NCBI GenBank assembly: GCA_963747835.1
Contig: CAVVGO010000005.1
Span: 558,001-622,000, forward strand
Direction: 5' to 3'
From: JAJPKK01 sp963747835
Lineage (GTDB): Bacteria > Pseudomonadota > Alphaproteobacteria > Rhizobiales > Xanthobacteraceae
DNA: 64,000 nucleotides
The position numbers and the translations under genes are program-made. Within the stretch, counting starts at the first letter, position 1; the number at the start of each line of letters is the position of its first letter. Shown piece after piece: positions 1 to 9,199 of the stretch. Under the pieces are notes generated by a model, which made no database searches, was not told the DNA's origin, and saw nothing but the letters and a program-made list of their open reading frames with translations.

Positions 1-2
1 AC

Positions 3-314
3 CGGCTCGGTCCGAACGAGGGCTGGGTCGCGCTCAAGCGGTGTCCAGTGCTTTTGGCGGTGTTCGAGCGGTTGCCGCCGGATCTTGCCGATAACGTCGT
101 CGATGAATTCGGCCGTATTGTTGAAAACGGCTTGTATCCGGATGCGGTCCGCATCCTGACTGGACCGGGCTGGAGGGTCCGGGATCGGTTACTGCGGCGG
201 CTGGAGCATGTCGCGTTATCGCAGCGTGAACAGTTCGCACGGCTGCTGGATGAGCAGGGGTTTGATGTCACCGTGCCAGGAGTGGTGTTGCCCGAGCATC
301 CATGGCGGCGATGA
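3..314 (+). CDS. C-terminal part of an unrecognised protein (5' end outside window)
   Basis: The frame is open from the window edge to the TGA at 312-314, so this is probably the end of a longer gene. A GTG at 48 could also act as a start, giving 88 residues. The visible part is soluble, rich in Leu, Arg and acidic residues, and looks helical. I recognise no family and see no signal peptide or membrane segment. The next gene lies on the opposite strand and converges on it. Function unknown; that it is coding at all is only moderately certain. Confidence 0.4.
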   Translation, partial: RLGPNEGWVALKRCPVLLAVFERLPPDLADNVVDEFGRIVENGLYPDAVRILTGPGWRVRDRLLRRLEHVALSQREQFARLLDEQGFDVTVPGVVLPEHPWRR

Positions 315-399
315 TGGCGTCGACCGGATCCTATGTTTGCGGCCCGGTGGAAATCCCGTGGCCAGCCATTCACCCAGCCATTCACCCACGTGGCGTGGC

Positions 400-1518
400 C
401 TATGACCCGAGAATCGATTTGTAAAAAGCCAGATAACCGTCAGCACTGTTTCGCTCGGAAAACCGAGCGGCGTTAGCTATCGAAGCGCCGCGGTCGCGGA
501 ACTCGTCCCAGCATCGATCGATCTTTTCCGCGGCGTCATCGAGTTTCTCCGGATCGATCAACAGGGCGGCGCCGCCGCCGATGCTTCTCATCGGTTCGCG
601 GTCCGAAGTGATGACCGGACAACCACAGGCTTGCGCTTCGACAATCGGCCAACCGAAGCCCTCCTGCAGCGATGGAAACAAAAGCGCCGCCGCGGCGCAG
701 TAAAGTGCCCGCAGGATTGCGGGAGAAGGGGTTCTGATCACGTGCACTCTCGCGCCGATGTCCTGCTGCAAAATGAACTCACGCATCGATGGCGTCAGCT
801 CCTCGCCCGCAAACACAAGATGGAACCCGACGAAACGGGGCTTCCCGCGCAGACGGGCGTAAAGCGCGAGCACGCCGTCCCGGTTCTTGTACCAGGCCGA
901 TGCTCCGACATGCAGAAGGAACGGCGACGCGACGCTGTCGCCGAGACCGCGAAGCGCGCTGCTGACATCGGGCGCCGCCATAGGGGAAAATCCGATCACC
1001 GGATTTGGAATGAGCACGATCCGTTGGTGCGTATCACCTGCCAGACGAACAAAGTCTTGCTGTGTCGCCATCGACACGCAACAGACAAATCGTATCCTCC
1101 GTAACGAAGAAAGTACGCAGGCCTGTAAAAGGCGGCCGGAAAACTTCACGCACTGACCCTTGAATTCGCCCAATGCCGCCCGCACGGCAAGGAGATCGTG
1201 ACAGGTTACGGCGACGACCGCCCGGCCGCGAATAAATCGATTGTAGACGGCATTGGAATGATCGCAGATGTGCACCAGATCGCGGCCGTACGTGATGCGC
1301 ACAAGGCGCCACGGAAAAATAACGAGCTTATCGAGATAGCCGAGCCATTTGACCAACCCGGCATTGGAGCCCGCGAGGCGTCCGAACCGAACCGCAGGTC
1401 GTTCGACCACAACCTGATAGCCATTGGCTGCGAGGAGATCCGCGAGCCAATCGGTGTAGCGCAACATCGAATGCTGTCGATCCGGCTCGTAGTTTCCGAT
1501 CAGCAAAATCTTCTTCAT
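400..1518 (-). CDS. Glycosyltransferase family 4 (GT-B fold)
   Basis: A 372-residue protein that should transfer a sugar from a nucleotide donor to a growing glycan at the inner membrane. The N-terminus (MKKILLIGNYEPDRQHSM) opens a Rossmann-like acceptor domain. The C-terminal half has the donor-site signature EGFGWPIVEAQACGCPVI around residues 285-302, including the E-x7-E pair of GT4 enzymes. No signal peptide is seen. It is the third gene of a leftward set with another GT4 gene and a flippase, so it probably assembles a surface polysaccharide. The sugar specificity cannot be read from sequence. Confidence 0.88.
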   Translation of the reverse strand: MKKILLIGNYEPDRQHSMLRYTDWLADLLAANGYQVVVERPAVRFGRLAGSNAGLVKWLGYLDKLVIFPWRLVRITYGRDLVHICDHSNAVYNRFIRGRAVVAVTCHDLLAVRAALGEFKGQCVKFSGRLLQACVLSSLRRIRFVCCVSMATQQDFVRLAGDTHQRIVLIPNPVIGFSPMAAPDVSSALRGLGDSVASPFLLHVGASAWYKNRDGVLALYARLRGKPRFVGFHLVFAGEELTPSMREFILQQDIGARVHVIRTPSPAILRALYCAAAALLFPSLQEGFGWPIVEAQACGCPVITSDREPMRSIGGGAALLIDPEKLDDAAEKIDRCWDEFRDRGASIANAARFSERNSADGYLAFYKSILGS

Positions 1519-1574
1519 CGGTCCAATTCCGTCGCGATCCGGCTAATTCGATACTGTTGCGGTGTCGCACCTCA

Positions 1575-2708
1575 TCAATTCCGATGATAAGGAGGGGCCG
1601 AACCGATCGTACGGCGAATCATGTCCGCGAATTTTTCGAGAACGTGATCGATCGCAAAAATGCGGTCGAATTCCCCGCGTCCTGCCTGGGCCATAGCAAG
1701 CCTGCCGATGGGGTCGCTGCACAGCCTCGCGAGCGCATCGCGCAGGGTCTCGATCCGACCATCGACGAGCAAGCCGTATGCGCCTCCGCCGAGGATCGAC
1801 CGTTGCGGCTCGCGATCGGGCGCAATCGGCACCGCCCCTTGGGCCATCGCCTCGACATAGACGATGCCGTACATCTCCACGCGGCTCGGCATGGCGAAGA
1901 CGTGGGCTTGCCGCATCAACTGCTGCACCTCGCCGACCGGTACCTCGCCGATCACTTCGATATCAGGCCGTTTCGGAATCTCGATCGGACCATCGATGAA
2001 GGATGACACGATGACGAGGCGCGCCGCAACATTACCGTTGTCGATCATGGCGACGAAGGCCTCGATCAGGACATCCAATCCCTTCCGCCGCGCCTCGCGG
2101 CCGACGAACAACACCGTCGGTACATCTCCCTGGTGCTTCGCCGCGATGCTCGCGGGGTCGAGCGGCGTGAGATACGGCAATATAAAAGGAAGGACGTCGA
2201 TCTTTGCCGGGTCCGCGCCGAATTGCCGGACCAGTTCCTCGCGTGCAAACTCGGAAGAGACTGCGATACGCGTGGCCCGCGACAAGCAAGCGCGCTTGAC
2301 GTCGAGGTTGTCGGCAATCATCGGCTCCGGTACGCGGTTGCGGCGGAGTAACGCAACGTCGGTGGGACCGTCATGCCAAAGTACCGGGATTCCATGACTG
2401 TCACGGGGAAACTGGCCATAGGCGTAAATGGCATCGTATTGTGCCGCAATGCGTTTGGGGACCTCGACGAAATATGTTCGGCTCATCGGCACATCATGGC
2501 CGGCCCACCGTCTCGACACTGCGTTCCACACATGCGAGATGTTTGCTCTGGCAACCGGTGCCATGGATTTCTGGAGCTCGAATTCGCAGCCCAAGGCTTT
2601 GGCACATCGAGATCCGGGAGCCAGGGTATCGCCGAGGAGCCGATTTTGACGCCAATCGGTGTTTTGCGGTCGGATGAACCAGTTCGGTTGGGTGCCGAGC
2701 ACGCGCAT
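1575..2708 (-). CDS. Glycosyltransferase family 4
   Basis: A 377-residue GT-B glycosyltransferase. The C-terminal domain starts near TVLFVGREARRKGLDVLIEA, the usual first strand and helix of the donor domain, and carries the E-x7-E donor motif in EMYGIVYVEAMAQG. It starts 3 bp after the stop of the flippase gene and is followed within 60 bp by another GT4 gene, which indicates one leftward transcript. It probably adds one sugar to the repeat unit that the neighbouring flippase exports. Donor and acceptor are unknown. Confidence 0.88.
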   Translation of the reverse strand: MRVLGTQPNWFIRPQNTDWRQNRLLGDTLAPGSRCAKALGCEFELQKSMAPVARANISHVWNAVSRRWAGHDVPMSRTYFVEVPKRIAAQYDAIYAYGQFPRDSHGIPVLWHDGPTDVALLRRNRVPEPMIADNLDVKRACLSRATRIAVSSEFAREELVRQFGADPAKIDVLPFILPYLTPLDPASIAAKHQGDVPTVLFVGREARRKGLDVLIEAFVAMIDNGNVAARLVIVSSFIDGPIEIPKRPDIEVIGEVPVGEVQQLMRQAHVFAMPSRVEMYGIVYVEAMAQGAVPIAPDREPQRSILGGGAYGLLVDGRIETLRDALARLCSDPIGRLAMAQAGRGEFDRIFAIDHVLEKFADMIRRTIGSAPPYHRN

Positions 2709-2711
2709 CCT

Positions 2712-4073
2712 TCAAAACCCCGGGGGCTTGTCGGTTGCGTTTGCCGCATGCTTGAAGCGACCGACCACGCGGGCGAGGGCGTGGGCGACGAGGCCGATTA
2801 CGATGACGTTCACCGCCAAGCCCGTCGCCGCAGCGCCTCTCGCCGCAAAATAGTGAATCGCCACTACCATCGGAGCCAGGCTCAATAACGAGATCACGAA
2901 GATCGAATAGGCCATCGCGGTATGCTGGCTGGTCGCGACCGCCGGCGTGAGCAGGCTGTTCCAGGACATCTCGATCGCTGCACTGCAAATCAGGAGGTAG
3001 AATAACAAGTGATCGATTTCGAACGCACCGCGTGTCAGCAGTCTGAACAGCAAATCCGCAAAGATTCCAAAAAATCCAAGATACAAGATTGCAAATGACG
3101 CCATCAGCGCGAGATGCAGGCGCAGGAACCGGGAGAACGAACGGATTTCACCTCTTCCGATGAACGCCGCGTATTCCGGCGCGACCAGATTGTTGAGCAT
3201 GATCGCAAACGACAGACCCACGCGGCTGATTGTTCGTGACGCGCCGAATATCGCCGCCGCCGCCGGCGAAGACATCGCTCCGAGCAGCACGATTGGCGTC
3301 TGGACTTGAAGCGCCGAGGAGACGGAGACGAGAACGTAGGCAAAGGATGGCCCTGCGAGGCGGCTGATTTCCAAACGCTTCGCTCCCGAAACCCCGATTC
3401 TCAGCCACGGCTCCAATGCTCTGAGTCGCGCCGCCGCGATCATCGTGATGACGAGCCTTGGAAGCAGTGCCGTGAGGCTTGCCGGAATGAAGCCGCCGCC
3501 GGCCAACACAACCCCGATCAGGCTGGATCCCTCGAGCAGCCGGGTGGTCGTGTTCCAGCCCACCGCTTCGGGGAAGCGACCTGTCGCGCGAAAGGCGTTG
3601 CTGACGAGGCCGTGAGCTTGCCCCACCGGCACGCTGACGAGAAATACGATAAGCGTGGTTCGCAACACGTCCGGCGTCGCGCTTGAGGCCAGGAACATCC
3701 AATCGGGCAGCGTGAGCAATAAAATCACGCCGACCCCGACCACGGCTGAAAAAACGACGGCGAGGAAAGCCGCAAGGCTGTGGAAGACCGTCAGAGTCCG
3801 GGCACGATCGCCCGCCGCGAAAGCCATTGCCATCTCATTGGCGGCGACCTGCGTGTAACCGATGTCCGCCATCGTGAGATAGACGGGCAGCGTCGAAACC
3901 ATCAGCCACAGGCCATACTGATCGACGCCCCACTTCGCGAGCAGGATTGGCATCCCGACCAGTTGGATTGCGATCTCGACCGCTTGTCCGCCAAGTTGCG
4001 TCACAAGCCCGGCGCCAAGTCTCGTTAATCGCCGGCGGCCGGATGCGTCGTGTCCAAACTGCAAAATCTTCAT
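2712..4073 (-). CDS. Polysaccharide flippase (Wzx/MOP superfamily)
   Basis: A 453-residue, very hydrophobic protein with about twelve predicted membrane segments. Family members move lipid-linked glycan units across the inner membrane. The N-terminal stretch (RLGAGLVTQLGGQAVEIAIQ, then the GVDQYGLWLMVSTLP loop) is typical of Wzx-like and RfbX-like proteins, and the length fits. It is the first gene of a leftward operon with two GT4 genes and is divergent from the glycosyltransferase at 4333, with about 260 bp between them that should hold both promoters. No Wzy polymerase or priming transferase is visible nearby. Confidence 0.85.
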   Translation of the reverse strand: MKILQFGHDASGRRRLTRLGAGLVTQLGGQAVEIAIQLVGMPILLAKWGVDQYGLWLMVSTLPVYLTMADIGYTQVAANEMAMAFAAGDRARTLTVFHSLAAFLAVVFSAVVGVGVILLLTLPDWMFLASSATPDVLRTTLIVFLVSVPVGQAHGLVSNAFRATGRFPEAVGWNTTTRLLEGSSLIGVVLAGGGFIPASLTALLPRLVITMIAAARLRALEPWLRIGVSGAKRLEISRLAGPSFAYVLVSVSSALQVQTPIVLLGAMSSPAAAAIFGASRTISRVGLSFAIMLNNLVAPEYAAFIGRGEIRSFSRFLRLHLALMASFAILYLGFFGIFADLLFRLLTRGAFEIDHLLFYLLICSAAIEMSWNSLLTPAVATSQHTAMAYSIFVISLLSLAPMVVAIHYFAARGAAATGLAVNVIVIGLVAHALARVVGRFKHAANATDKPPGF

Positions 4074-4332
4074 CCGAAGTCTTCAATCCTCTACGATGCG
4101 CGATGGTGCAGATTCGTAGGCCAGCGACAAGGATGGGCGTGGAAATTTAAATCTTGGATGTCCACCGTCCCTTGGATACGCAATACCACCTTGTTTCGTC
4201 CATGGCGTTCCGGTGAAACTGAAAATCGCGTTAGATTCGATCGAAGATCTGGTTCCGATCGAGCGGTTTAAGCGCCGGCGCGTGCCCTCTCGATCCCCGG
4301 GAAGCGCACCGTCGAGGAGCAATTCGGATCAC

Positions 4333-5346
4333 ATGCGGATACTTTATCTGGGCGACAAGTCCGGGACCTCGCATCAACGGACTGGTGCCCTCACGAGGCT
4401 GGGGCACCAGGTCCGCGTCATTGATCCGATGACCTTCCTGCCGCAATCCGGGCTGATGGGCCGGTGGGTTTACAAGACCGGCGGCCTGTTCGTTACCGGA
4501 ACCATCGAAAAAAAGGTCATCCGCCTGACCGCCGACGAGCGCTATGATCTGGTTTGGGTGGACAGCGGCGTGATGATAAGCCGCCGCCTCGTGGAGATAT
4601 TGGGCGCGCGAAATGGTCGCGTCGTCAATTACAACATAGATGATCCATACGGCCCGCGGGACGGTTGGCGATGGCGGAACTACCTTTCGGCGGTGCCGGC
4701 CTATGACCTCGTCGTGGTTATGCGCGACCACAATATTGCGGAGGCTCTCCAGGCCGGCGCTAAAAAAGTGCTTCGCGTGTTCATGTCAGCCGACGAAGTC
4801 GACCATGCGCCCCGGCCCATCACCGTGCCGGACCAGGAAAAGTGGGCGGCCGAGGTCGCATTCATCGGCACCTGGATGCCGGGAAGGGGCCGTTTTCTCG
4901 AAGAATTGGCGCGCCATCAGGTGCCCCTCTCCATCCATGGAGATCGATGGCATAGGGCGCCCGAATGGAAGCGGCTGCAGCGCTTCTGGCGCGGGCCGAA
5001 CCTCTCCAACTCGGACGATTATGTGAAGGCGATCCAGTATGCCAAGATCTGCCTCGGTCTGTTGTCAAAGGGCAACCGCGATCTCCACACCACGCGCTCC
5101 ATCGAAATTCCACACATCGGCTCGCTGCTGCTCGCGGAACGCACGACCGAACACCAGGCGCTTTATCGCGAAAACGAGGAAGCGGTCTTCTGGGCCGATG
5201 CGTCCGAGTGCGCCGCGCAGTGCCGCCGCCTGCTGGCGGATGATCGTGCGAGAGCAGAGATCGCGCAGAGAGGGCAGCAGCGTTCGATCGCCAACGGCAT
5301 TCTGAACGAGGTGATTTTGAGACGCATCATCGATAATATTCCATAG
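4333..5346 (+). CDS. CgeB-like glycosyltransferase (GT-B, glycosyl transferase 1_2 type)
   Basis: Translated from ATG 4333 this is 337 residues. I chose this start because the family's first strand begins at MRILYLGD and a GGAG lies about 13 bases upstream; an upstream in-frame ATG at 4213 adds 40 low-complexity residues. The fold resembles CgeB-like spore-maturation glycosyltransferases: an N-terminal Rossmann domain, then a C-terminal domain with YAKICLGLLSKGNRD and a conserved RSIEIPHIGSLLLAE segment in the donor pocket. It is divergent from the flippase operon and belongs to the same polysaccharide cluster. Confidence 0.82.
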   Translation: MRILYLGDKSGTSHQRTGALTRLGHQVRVIDPMTFLPQSGLMGRWVYKTGGLFVTGTIEKKVIRLTADERYDLVWVDSGVMISRRLVEILGARNGRVVNYNIDDPYGPRDGWRWRNYLSAVPAYDLVVVMRDHNIAEALQAGAKKVLRVFMSADEVDHAPRPITVPDQEKWAAEVAFIGTWMPGRGRFLEELARHQVPLSIHGDRWHRAPEWKRLQRFWRGPNLSNSDDYVKAIQYAKICLGLLSKGNRDLHTTRSIEIPHIGSLLLAERTTEHQALYRENEEAVFWADASECAAQCRRLLADDRARAEIAQRGQQRSIANGILNEVILRRIIDNIP

Positions 5347-5412
5347 CCCGCCAGCTTTTGCGGATGAAGCTCGCCGCATCGCCATCTCGGACAGCGGCCG
5401 GCCCACCGGGTT

Positions 5413-6312
5413 TCAGCCTTCGCGGGGCGTTGCGGCGTCCGAGCTGGGATCGACGAGCGACGCGTTACTCTTCGGTGCCACGTTGCTCGATTGCAACCTG
5501 CATTCATATATTTTTGCATCGATAAGAAATCGGAACCACAACCCTTGGAGTACGTGATAGATCAACCCCGGGTAGCCGTCCAGGAAGCCAAGCTGGATAA
5601 CGTAGCGATAAATGAAAAAAACGACCGCACGCATGAAAATCGGATTCTTATAATACAGAGTCTTATAAAATCTCCTGCGCTCGATCGGGTTTCCGTCAAG
5701 CCGAGCCTGAATCTCGCCTTCATCATGGCTCATGGCCTGCTTCATGACCTCGCGTGCTTCGAGGTCGGACCATCGGTTGTGGCGAGCCGTCCACTCCGAA
5801 AGCGACGCTTCTTGATGATCGCGCATGAAGGCCTTGATCAACCCAACCCGCCCGTCGCAGATGAAGTGCTGATCGTATAACCGATCTTCGCAGCGCCCCT
5901 TTCCGGACCGAAATAGCCGGCAATGCCAGGTTTTCGCTATCCCGCCAAACCGAAGCACGCGGCCAAGAACGACGGTCTTGCGGCCGACCAGATATCCATC
6001 GAAATCAGTCGATGATAGGTCAAGGCACTTTATTTTATGAACCAGTTCCGGCTCCAACTCCTCGTCGGAATCGATGTGAAACTGCCATGGATATTTTAAT
6101 TCCAGAGAGGATATCGCCCAATTGCGCTGCTCCGCGTAATTATCGAATCCACGCTGGTTGATACTGCAATTGAAGCCGCGACATATTTCAATCGTATGAT
6201 CATCGCTGAATGAATCAACGACATGAATGTCATCGGTTATCGCCGCAATCGATAAAAGCGTACGCGAAATCGATTTCTCCGAGTTATACGTCAATATAAC
6301 GATAGAAATCAT
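5413..6312 (-). CDS. Glycosyltransferase family 2 (KdtX/WaaE-like)
   Basis: A 299-residue GT-A enzyme. It starts at MISIVILTYNSEKSI with the catalytic HIDSDEEL acidic motif near residue 85 and the FDNYAEQRNWA segment typical of KdtX/WaaE-like transferases. The C-terminal third is hydrophobic and aromatic, suggesting membrane attachment. ATG 6312 is preferred over an upstream start because the family's first strand begins exactly there. The gene is visibly AT-richer than its neighbours, with many ATA, AAA and TTT codons, which suggests separate acquisition. It probably acts on lipopolysaccharide core or exopolysaccharide. Confidence 0.86.
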   Translation of the reverse strand: MISIVILTYNSEKSISRTLLSIAAITDDIHVVDSFSDDHTIEICRGFNCSINQRGFDNYAEQRNWAISSLELKYPWQFHIDSDEELEPELVHKIKCLDLSSTDFDGYLVGRKTVVLGRVLRFGGIAKTWHCRLFRSGKGRCEDRLYDQHFICDGRVGLIKAFMRDHQEASLSEWTARHNRWSDLEAREVMKQAMSHDEGEIQARLDGNPIERRRFYKTLYYKNPIFMRAVVFFIYRYVIQLGFLDGYPGLIYHVLQGLWFRFLIDAKIYECRLQSSNVAPKSNASLVDPSSDAATPREG

Positions 6313-6873
6313 AATATGCTCTCGGCCGAGGACGATGCCGGCGGGCACTGACTGGCGAGTCGCCGGCGGAGCAACCGTCGGCGCGCATGAACTTCGAGAC
6401 CGTGGTGTTCCACCGTGGCTACCATGCTAATGTCGCCCAGGAGGCTTTGTTCAATCGATCATCACGTGGAGCGGATTCTGGTGATGTTGAACTGCCCTTC
6501 CAAGTCATGGCCGGGCCCGTCCCTGGGCTCGTCCCGGCCATCCACGCCTTTCTCGCGCAATCGCCCAAGGAAGACGTGGATGCCCGCGACAAGCGCGGGC
6601 AGGACGATGGCGGGAGGCGATGGAGAGAGGTGATACGATCGCGCCGAAACATGCTCTAATTTCCGATAATCCTCTGATGCGGCATGTTACCCGGATTTGG
6701 CGAGAAGCGGAACGTCGAGCGAGGCTTGATTTCTCAACGTGATGGGATCAGAAAAAATGAGGCGACTCGGCCGCTCATGTATAGCAATGCCGTTAAAAGT
6801 GGAATTGTGCGCCGAACATGGCTTTTAGATATTCGGATAAGCCGCGGTTGGCGCTGCGTGCTGCCGCAAGCCG
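6313..6873. other. Non-coding interval with one copy of a dispersed repeat
   Basis: This 560 bp gap lies between two divergently transcribed glycosyltransferase genes. I see no convincing gene. Positions 6503-6612 hold a copy of the dispersed repeat described separately. The rest should contain the start region of the 6874 gene and of the leftward gene ending at 5413, but no clear promoter boxes stand out. Confidence 0.6.
6503..6612. repeat. Dispersed intergenic inverted repeat, copy 1
   Basis: The left arm carries GGCTCGTCCCGGCCATCCAC and the right arm carries a hairpin, ATGCCCGCG, ACAAG, CGCGGGCA (6580-6601). The same arms recur at 41533, 47306, 48464 and 56321, always between genes. Downstream at 6650-6659 there is a CATGCTCTAA end sequence that resembles the terminus of the copy at 41.5 kb. 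It may be a small non-autonomous element or an extragenic palindrome. Confidence 0.7.
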
Positions 6874-8103
6874 ATGACGGAATCGCTTAAAATATTGCAT
6901 GTGGCTGCTTCGCTTGCCGCAACGCATGGTGGTGTGCCAAAGGCTTGCGTGGAAATGGCGGCCGCGGTTGCAAAAACAGGTCACGACGTCACGATCGTTA
7001 CGACCGATCTGGATATGGAAGCCGCGGATTGGGACGCGGTGGCGCGCTGGAAATCCGATGGCTTGTCTGTGCGGGTCCTGCCCGCCGTCGGTAGAGGCGC
7101 GTTGCATTTTTCGCCGCCACTCTATTGGGCGCTTGATGAAGCGATTCCAAAGGCGGACGTTGTTCATCTGCATTCGCTTTATCTGTTTCATTGCTGGGCG
7201 GTCGGGCGTCTGTGCCGCAAATATGCGGTCCCCTACATCTTGTGTCCGCACGGGACGCTCGATCCGCTTATCTTTTATCGCCGCCGCGTGCGAAAGAAGC
7301 TCATCGAATTGCTGTTTCAAGACCGCGTTACCAAAGGAGCGGCGGCAATTCATTTTACCGCGGAGGAGGAAGCGAGGCTTGCGAGACCGTTCATTTTTGG
7401 TCGCCCGGAGTTTATCGTTTCGAACGGCGTCAACATCGACGAATTCGATGCGCTGCCCTCGACCGGTCGATTTGGCGAAATGTTTCCTGAGGTAGGACGT
7501 TCTCCCTACATTCTTTTTCTCGGCAGGATGAATTTCAAGAAGGGTCTGGAGATTCTGGCAGCGGGCTTTGGCGCGCTTGCCCAGGAGGACCCCGATCTCA
7601 GACTTGTCATTGCGGGTCCGGCCGATCATAGCATGCGGGAAAAGGTCGAAGCGTGGCTCGACGAGCATGGCGTAAAGGAGCGTACGGTTTTCACCGGCAT
7701 GTTGCGCGGCAATACCAAGCTCGCGGCGCTTCGCGACGCGGCGATTTTTGTTTTGCCGTCCTATTCGGAAAATTTCGGTATAGCGATCATCGAGGCAATG
7801 GCCTGCGGCACGCCGGTGGTGACGACCGACCGGGTCAATATTTGGCGCGAGATAAGCGCGACCGGGGCGGCACGCATCAGCATTCCGGAAAAGGAGCCGT
7901 TCACGACGGTACTGCGGGCCGCGTTCCACGATAGCGATTGGAGGGAGCGGGCGCGTGCCGAAGGGCCAAGGATAGTCGCGGAACTGTTCGATTGGCAACG
8001 GGTCGCAAGCAAGCTGGAAGATATGTATCTCGATGTCCGCGGGAAGCAGGATTTGACGAAGCGCGAGAGCGGGGGCGTCAGCGGTCTCAGTGCGACGCGC
8101 TGA
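6874..8103 (+). CDS. Glycosyltransferase family 4
   Basis: A 409-residue GT-B glycosyltransferase. The N-terminal nucleotide-binding-like fold opens with LKILHVAASLAATHGGVPKA, including the Gly-rich loop of GT4 acceptor domains. CPHGTLDPL follows near residue 125. The donor domain begins at PYILFLGRMNFKKGLEIL and ends in the E-x7-E motif ENFGIAIIEAMACGTPVV. The long frame on the opposite strand is a shadow. It stands alone on the plus strand, convergent with the FkbM gene, in the same polysaccharide cluster. The ribosome-binding site is weak. Confidence 0.87.
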   Translation: MTESLKILHVAASLAATHGGVPKACVEMAAAVAKTGHDVTIVTTDLDMEAADWDAVARWKSDGLSVRVLPAVGRGALHFSPPLYWALDEAIPKADVVHLHSLYLFHCWAVGRLCRKYAVPYILCPHGTLDPLIFYRRRVRKKLIELLFQDRVTKGAAAIHFTAEEEARLARPFIFGRPEFIVSNGVNIDEFDALPSTGRFGEMFPEVGRSPYILFLGRMNFKKGLEILAAGFGALAQEDPDLRLVIAGPADHSMREKVEAWLDEHGVKERTVFTGMLRGNTKLAALRDAAIFVLPSYSENFGIAIIEAMACGTPVVTTDRVNIWREISATGAARISIPEKEPFTTVLRAAFHDSDWRERARAEGPRIVAELFDWQRVASKLEDMYLDVRGKQDLTKRESGGVSGLSATR

Positions 8104-8141
8104 GACGAATGCGCGGGCTTGCTGCGCGGGTTCTCCAGCGG

Positions 8142-8984
8142 TCACGGGATGGTCGTTACGGTGGAAAGCAACGCTTGATGCTGAATGCGATGCAGCGCGA
8201 GTGTATTGTGGGCGAGCGTCTCGATCGGACGCATGGATGCGAAGTCCAGAAAAACATAGCCTTGCTCCGAGAGGAAGGCATGCAATTCCGCCTGATCGCG
8301 GTCGCATTCCAAAAAGATCGCCGGGCGAGTTCGCTCGATCAATTTCACGCCGCCACGAAGAATGCTGAGTTCCGCACCTTCGACGTCGATCTTGAGGAAA
8401 TCAGGATCGCCGTCGGCGCACTGCCGATCCAGCGCCACGGACTGAACTTGAACCATCGCCGGCCGATAATGATGGTGGATCGATAAGAATGATTCGTCAT
8501 ATTTTTCGTACCGGATCGAGCCTGTTGCCCCCGTCAGATCGTCTTTGAAAAAGGGGAGAACGCCTTCACGATCGCAGACGGCAGCCTGGATCAGCGCCAC
8601 ACTTCGCAACCGGGCCCGCGTGATGGTGCGGCGGATCAGCCGGGCGTTGTCTTCATCTGGCTCGAACATCGTTACGAAACCATCGTCGACAAGACTCAGA
8701 AACAGAAATCCATAAAGGCCGAAATTGGAGCCGATATCGAAAAACCTGCGAAACTGTTTTGATTGGACAATGTTAATGAAATTACGGCGCTCATCTTCTT
8801 CCACGGCGCGACCGCGCGTCAGCACGTACGCAAGGTTCTTCGAAAGACTTACATATACTGGATGGCGAATGACCGGAAACCGTATGGCAATCGGGAGGTC
8901 GAGGAGCCGTGTCAGTTGCTGGAACAACCAGAATCGGCGCAGATAAAAGAGCGGATGGAATTTGTCTCTGATGAATCGGAGCAT
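8142..8984 (-). CDS. FkbM family SAM-dependent methyltransferase
   Basis: A 280-residue protein. Motif I (FFDIGSNFGLYGFLFLSL, near residue 75) binds S-adenosylmethionine, the acidic FEPDEDNARL follows, and DFLKIDVEGAELSILRGG is the diagnostic FkbM motif. Family members O-methylate sugars or small molecules. Next to glycosyltransferase genes it most likely methylates a sugar of the surface glycan; this is inference from context. The N-terminal 60 residues before motif I are basic and aromatic and may bind membrane. Confidence 0.85.
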   Translation of the reverse strand: MLRFIRDKFHPLFYLRRFWLFQQLTRLLDLPIAIRFPVIRHPVYVSLSKNLAYVLTRGRAVEEDERRNFINIVQSKQFRRFFDIGSNFGLYGFLFLSLVDDGFVTMFEPDEDNARLIRRTITRARLRSVALIQAAVCDREGVLPFFKDDLTGATGSIRYEKYDESFLSIHHHYRPAMVQVQSVALDRQCADGDPDFLKIDVEGAELSILRGGVKLIERTRPAIFLECDRDQAELHAFLSEQGYVFLDFASMRPIETLAHNTLALHRIQHQALLSTVTTIP

Positions 8985-9199
8985 TCTTGAGCCTTCATTT
9001 TGGAGCCTTTATTTTGTCCGCGCGTTTTTCTGCCGTGTGTTGCCAAGCGGAGAAGGCAGAGTCAATTCTGCAAGAACCGGCGCCAACTGTTGATCCACTC
9101 CTTCTACACAGGCGTGGCTGCCCCGGCGGGGAGAGACCGGCCGCCGGTGCGGTCGCCATGGTGCGGCTGGCTCGTTGCACCATGGCGATAGACGTGCGG

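Noticed and set aside
361..388. Two adjacent copies of a CAGCCATTCACC unit
   Set aside because: Only two copies without spacers, so neither a CRISPR array nor a meaningful tandem repeat.
6793..8307. A 504-codon minus-strand frame
   Set aside because: It is antisense to a GT4 glycosyltransferase with clear donor motifs and shows no recognisable domain.
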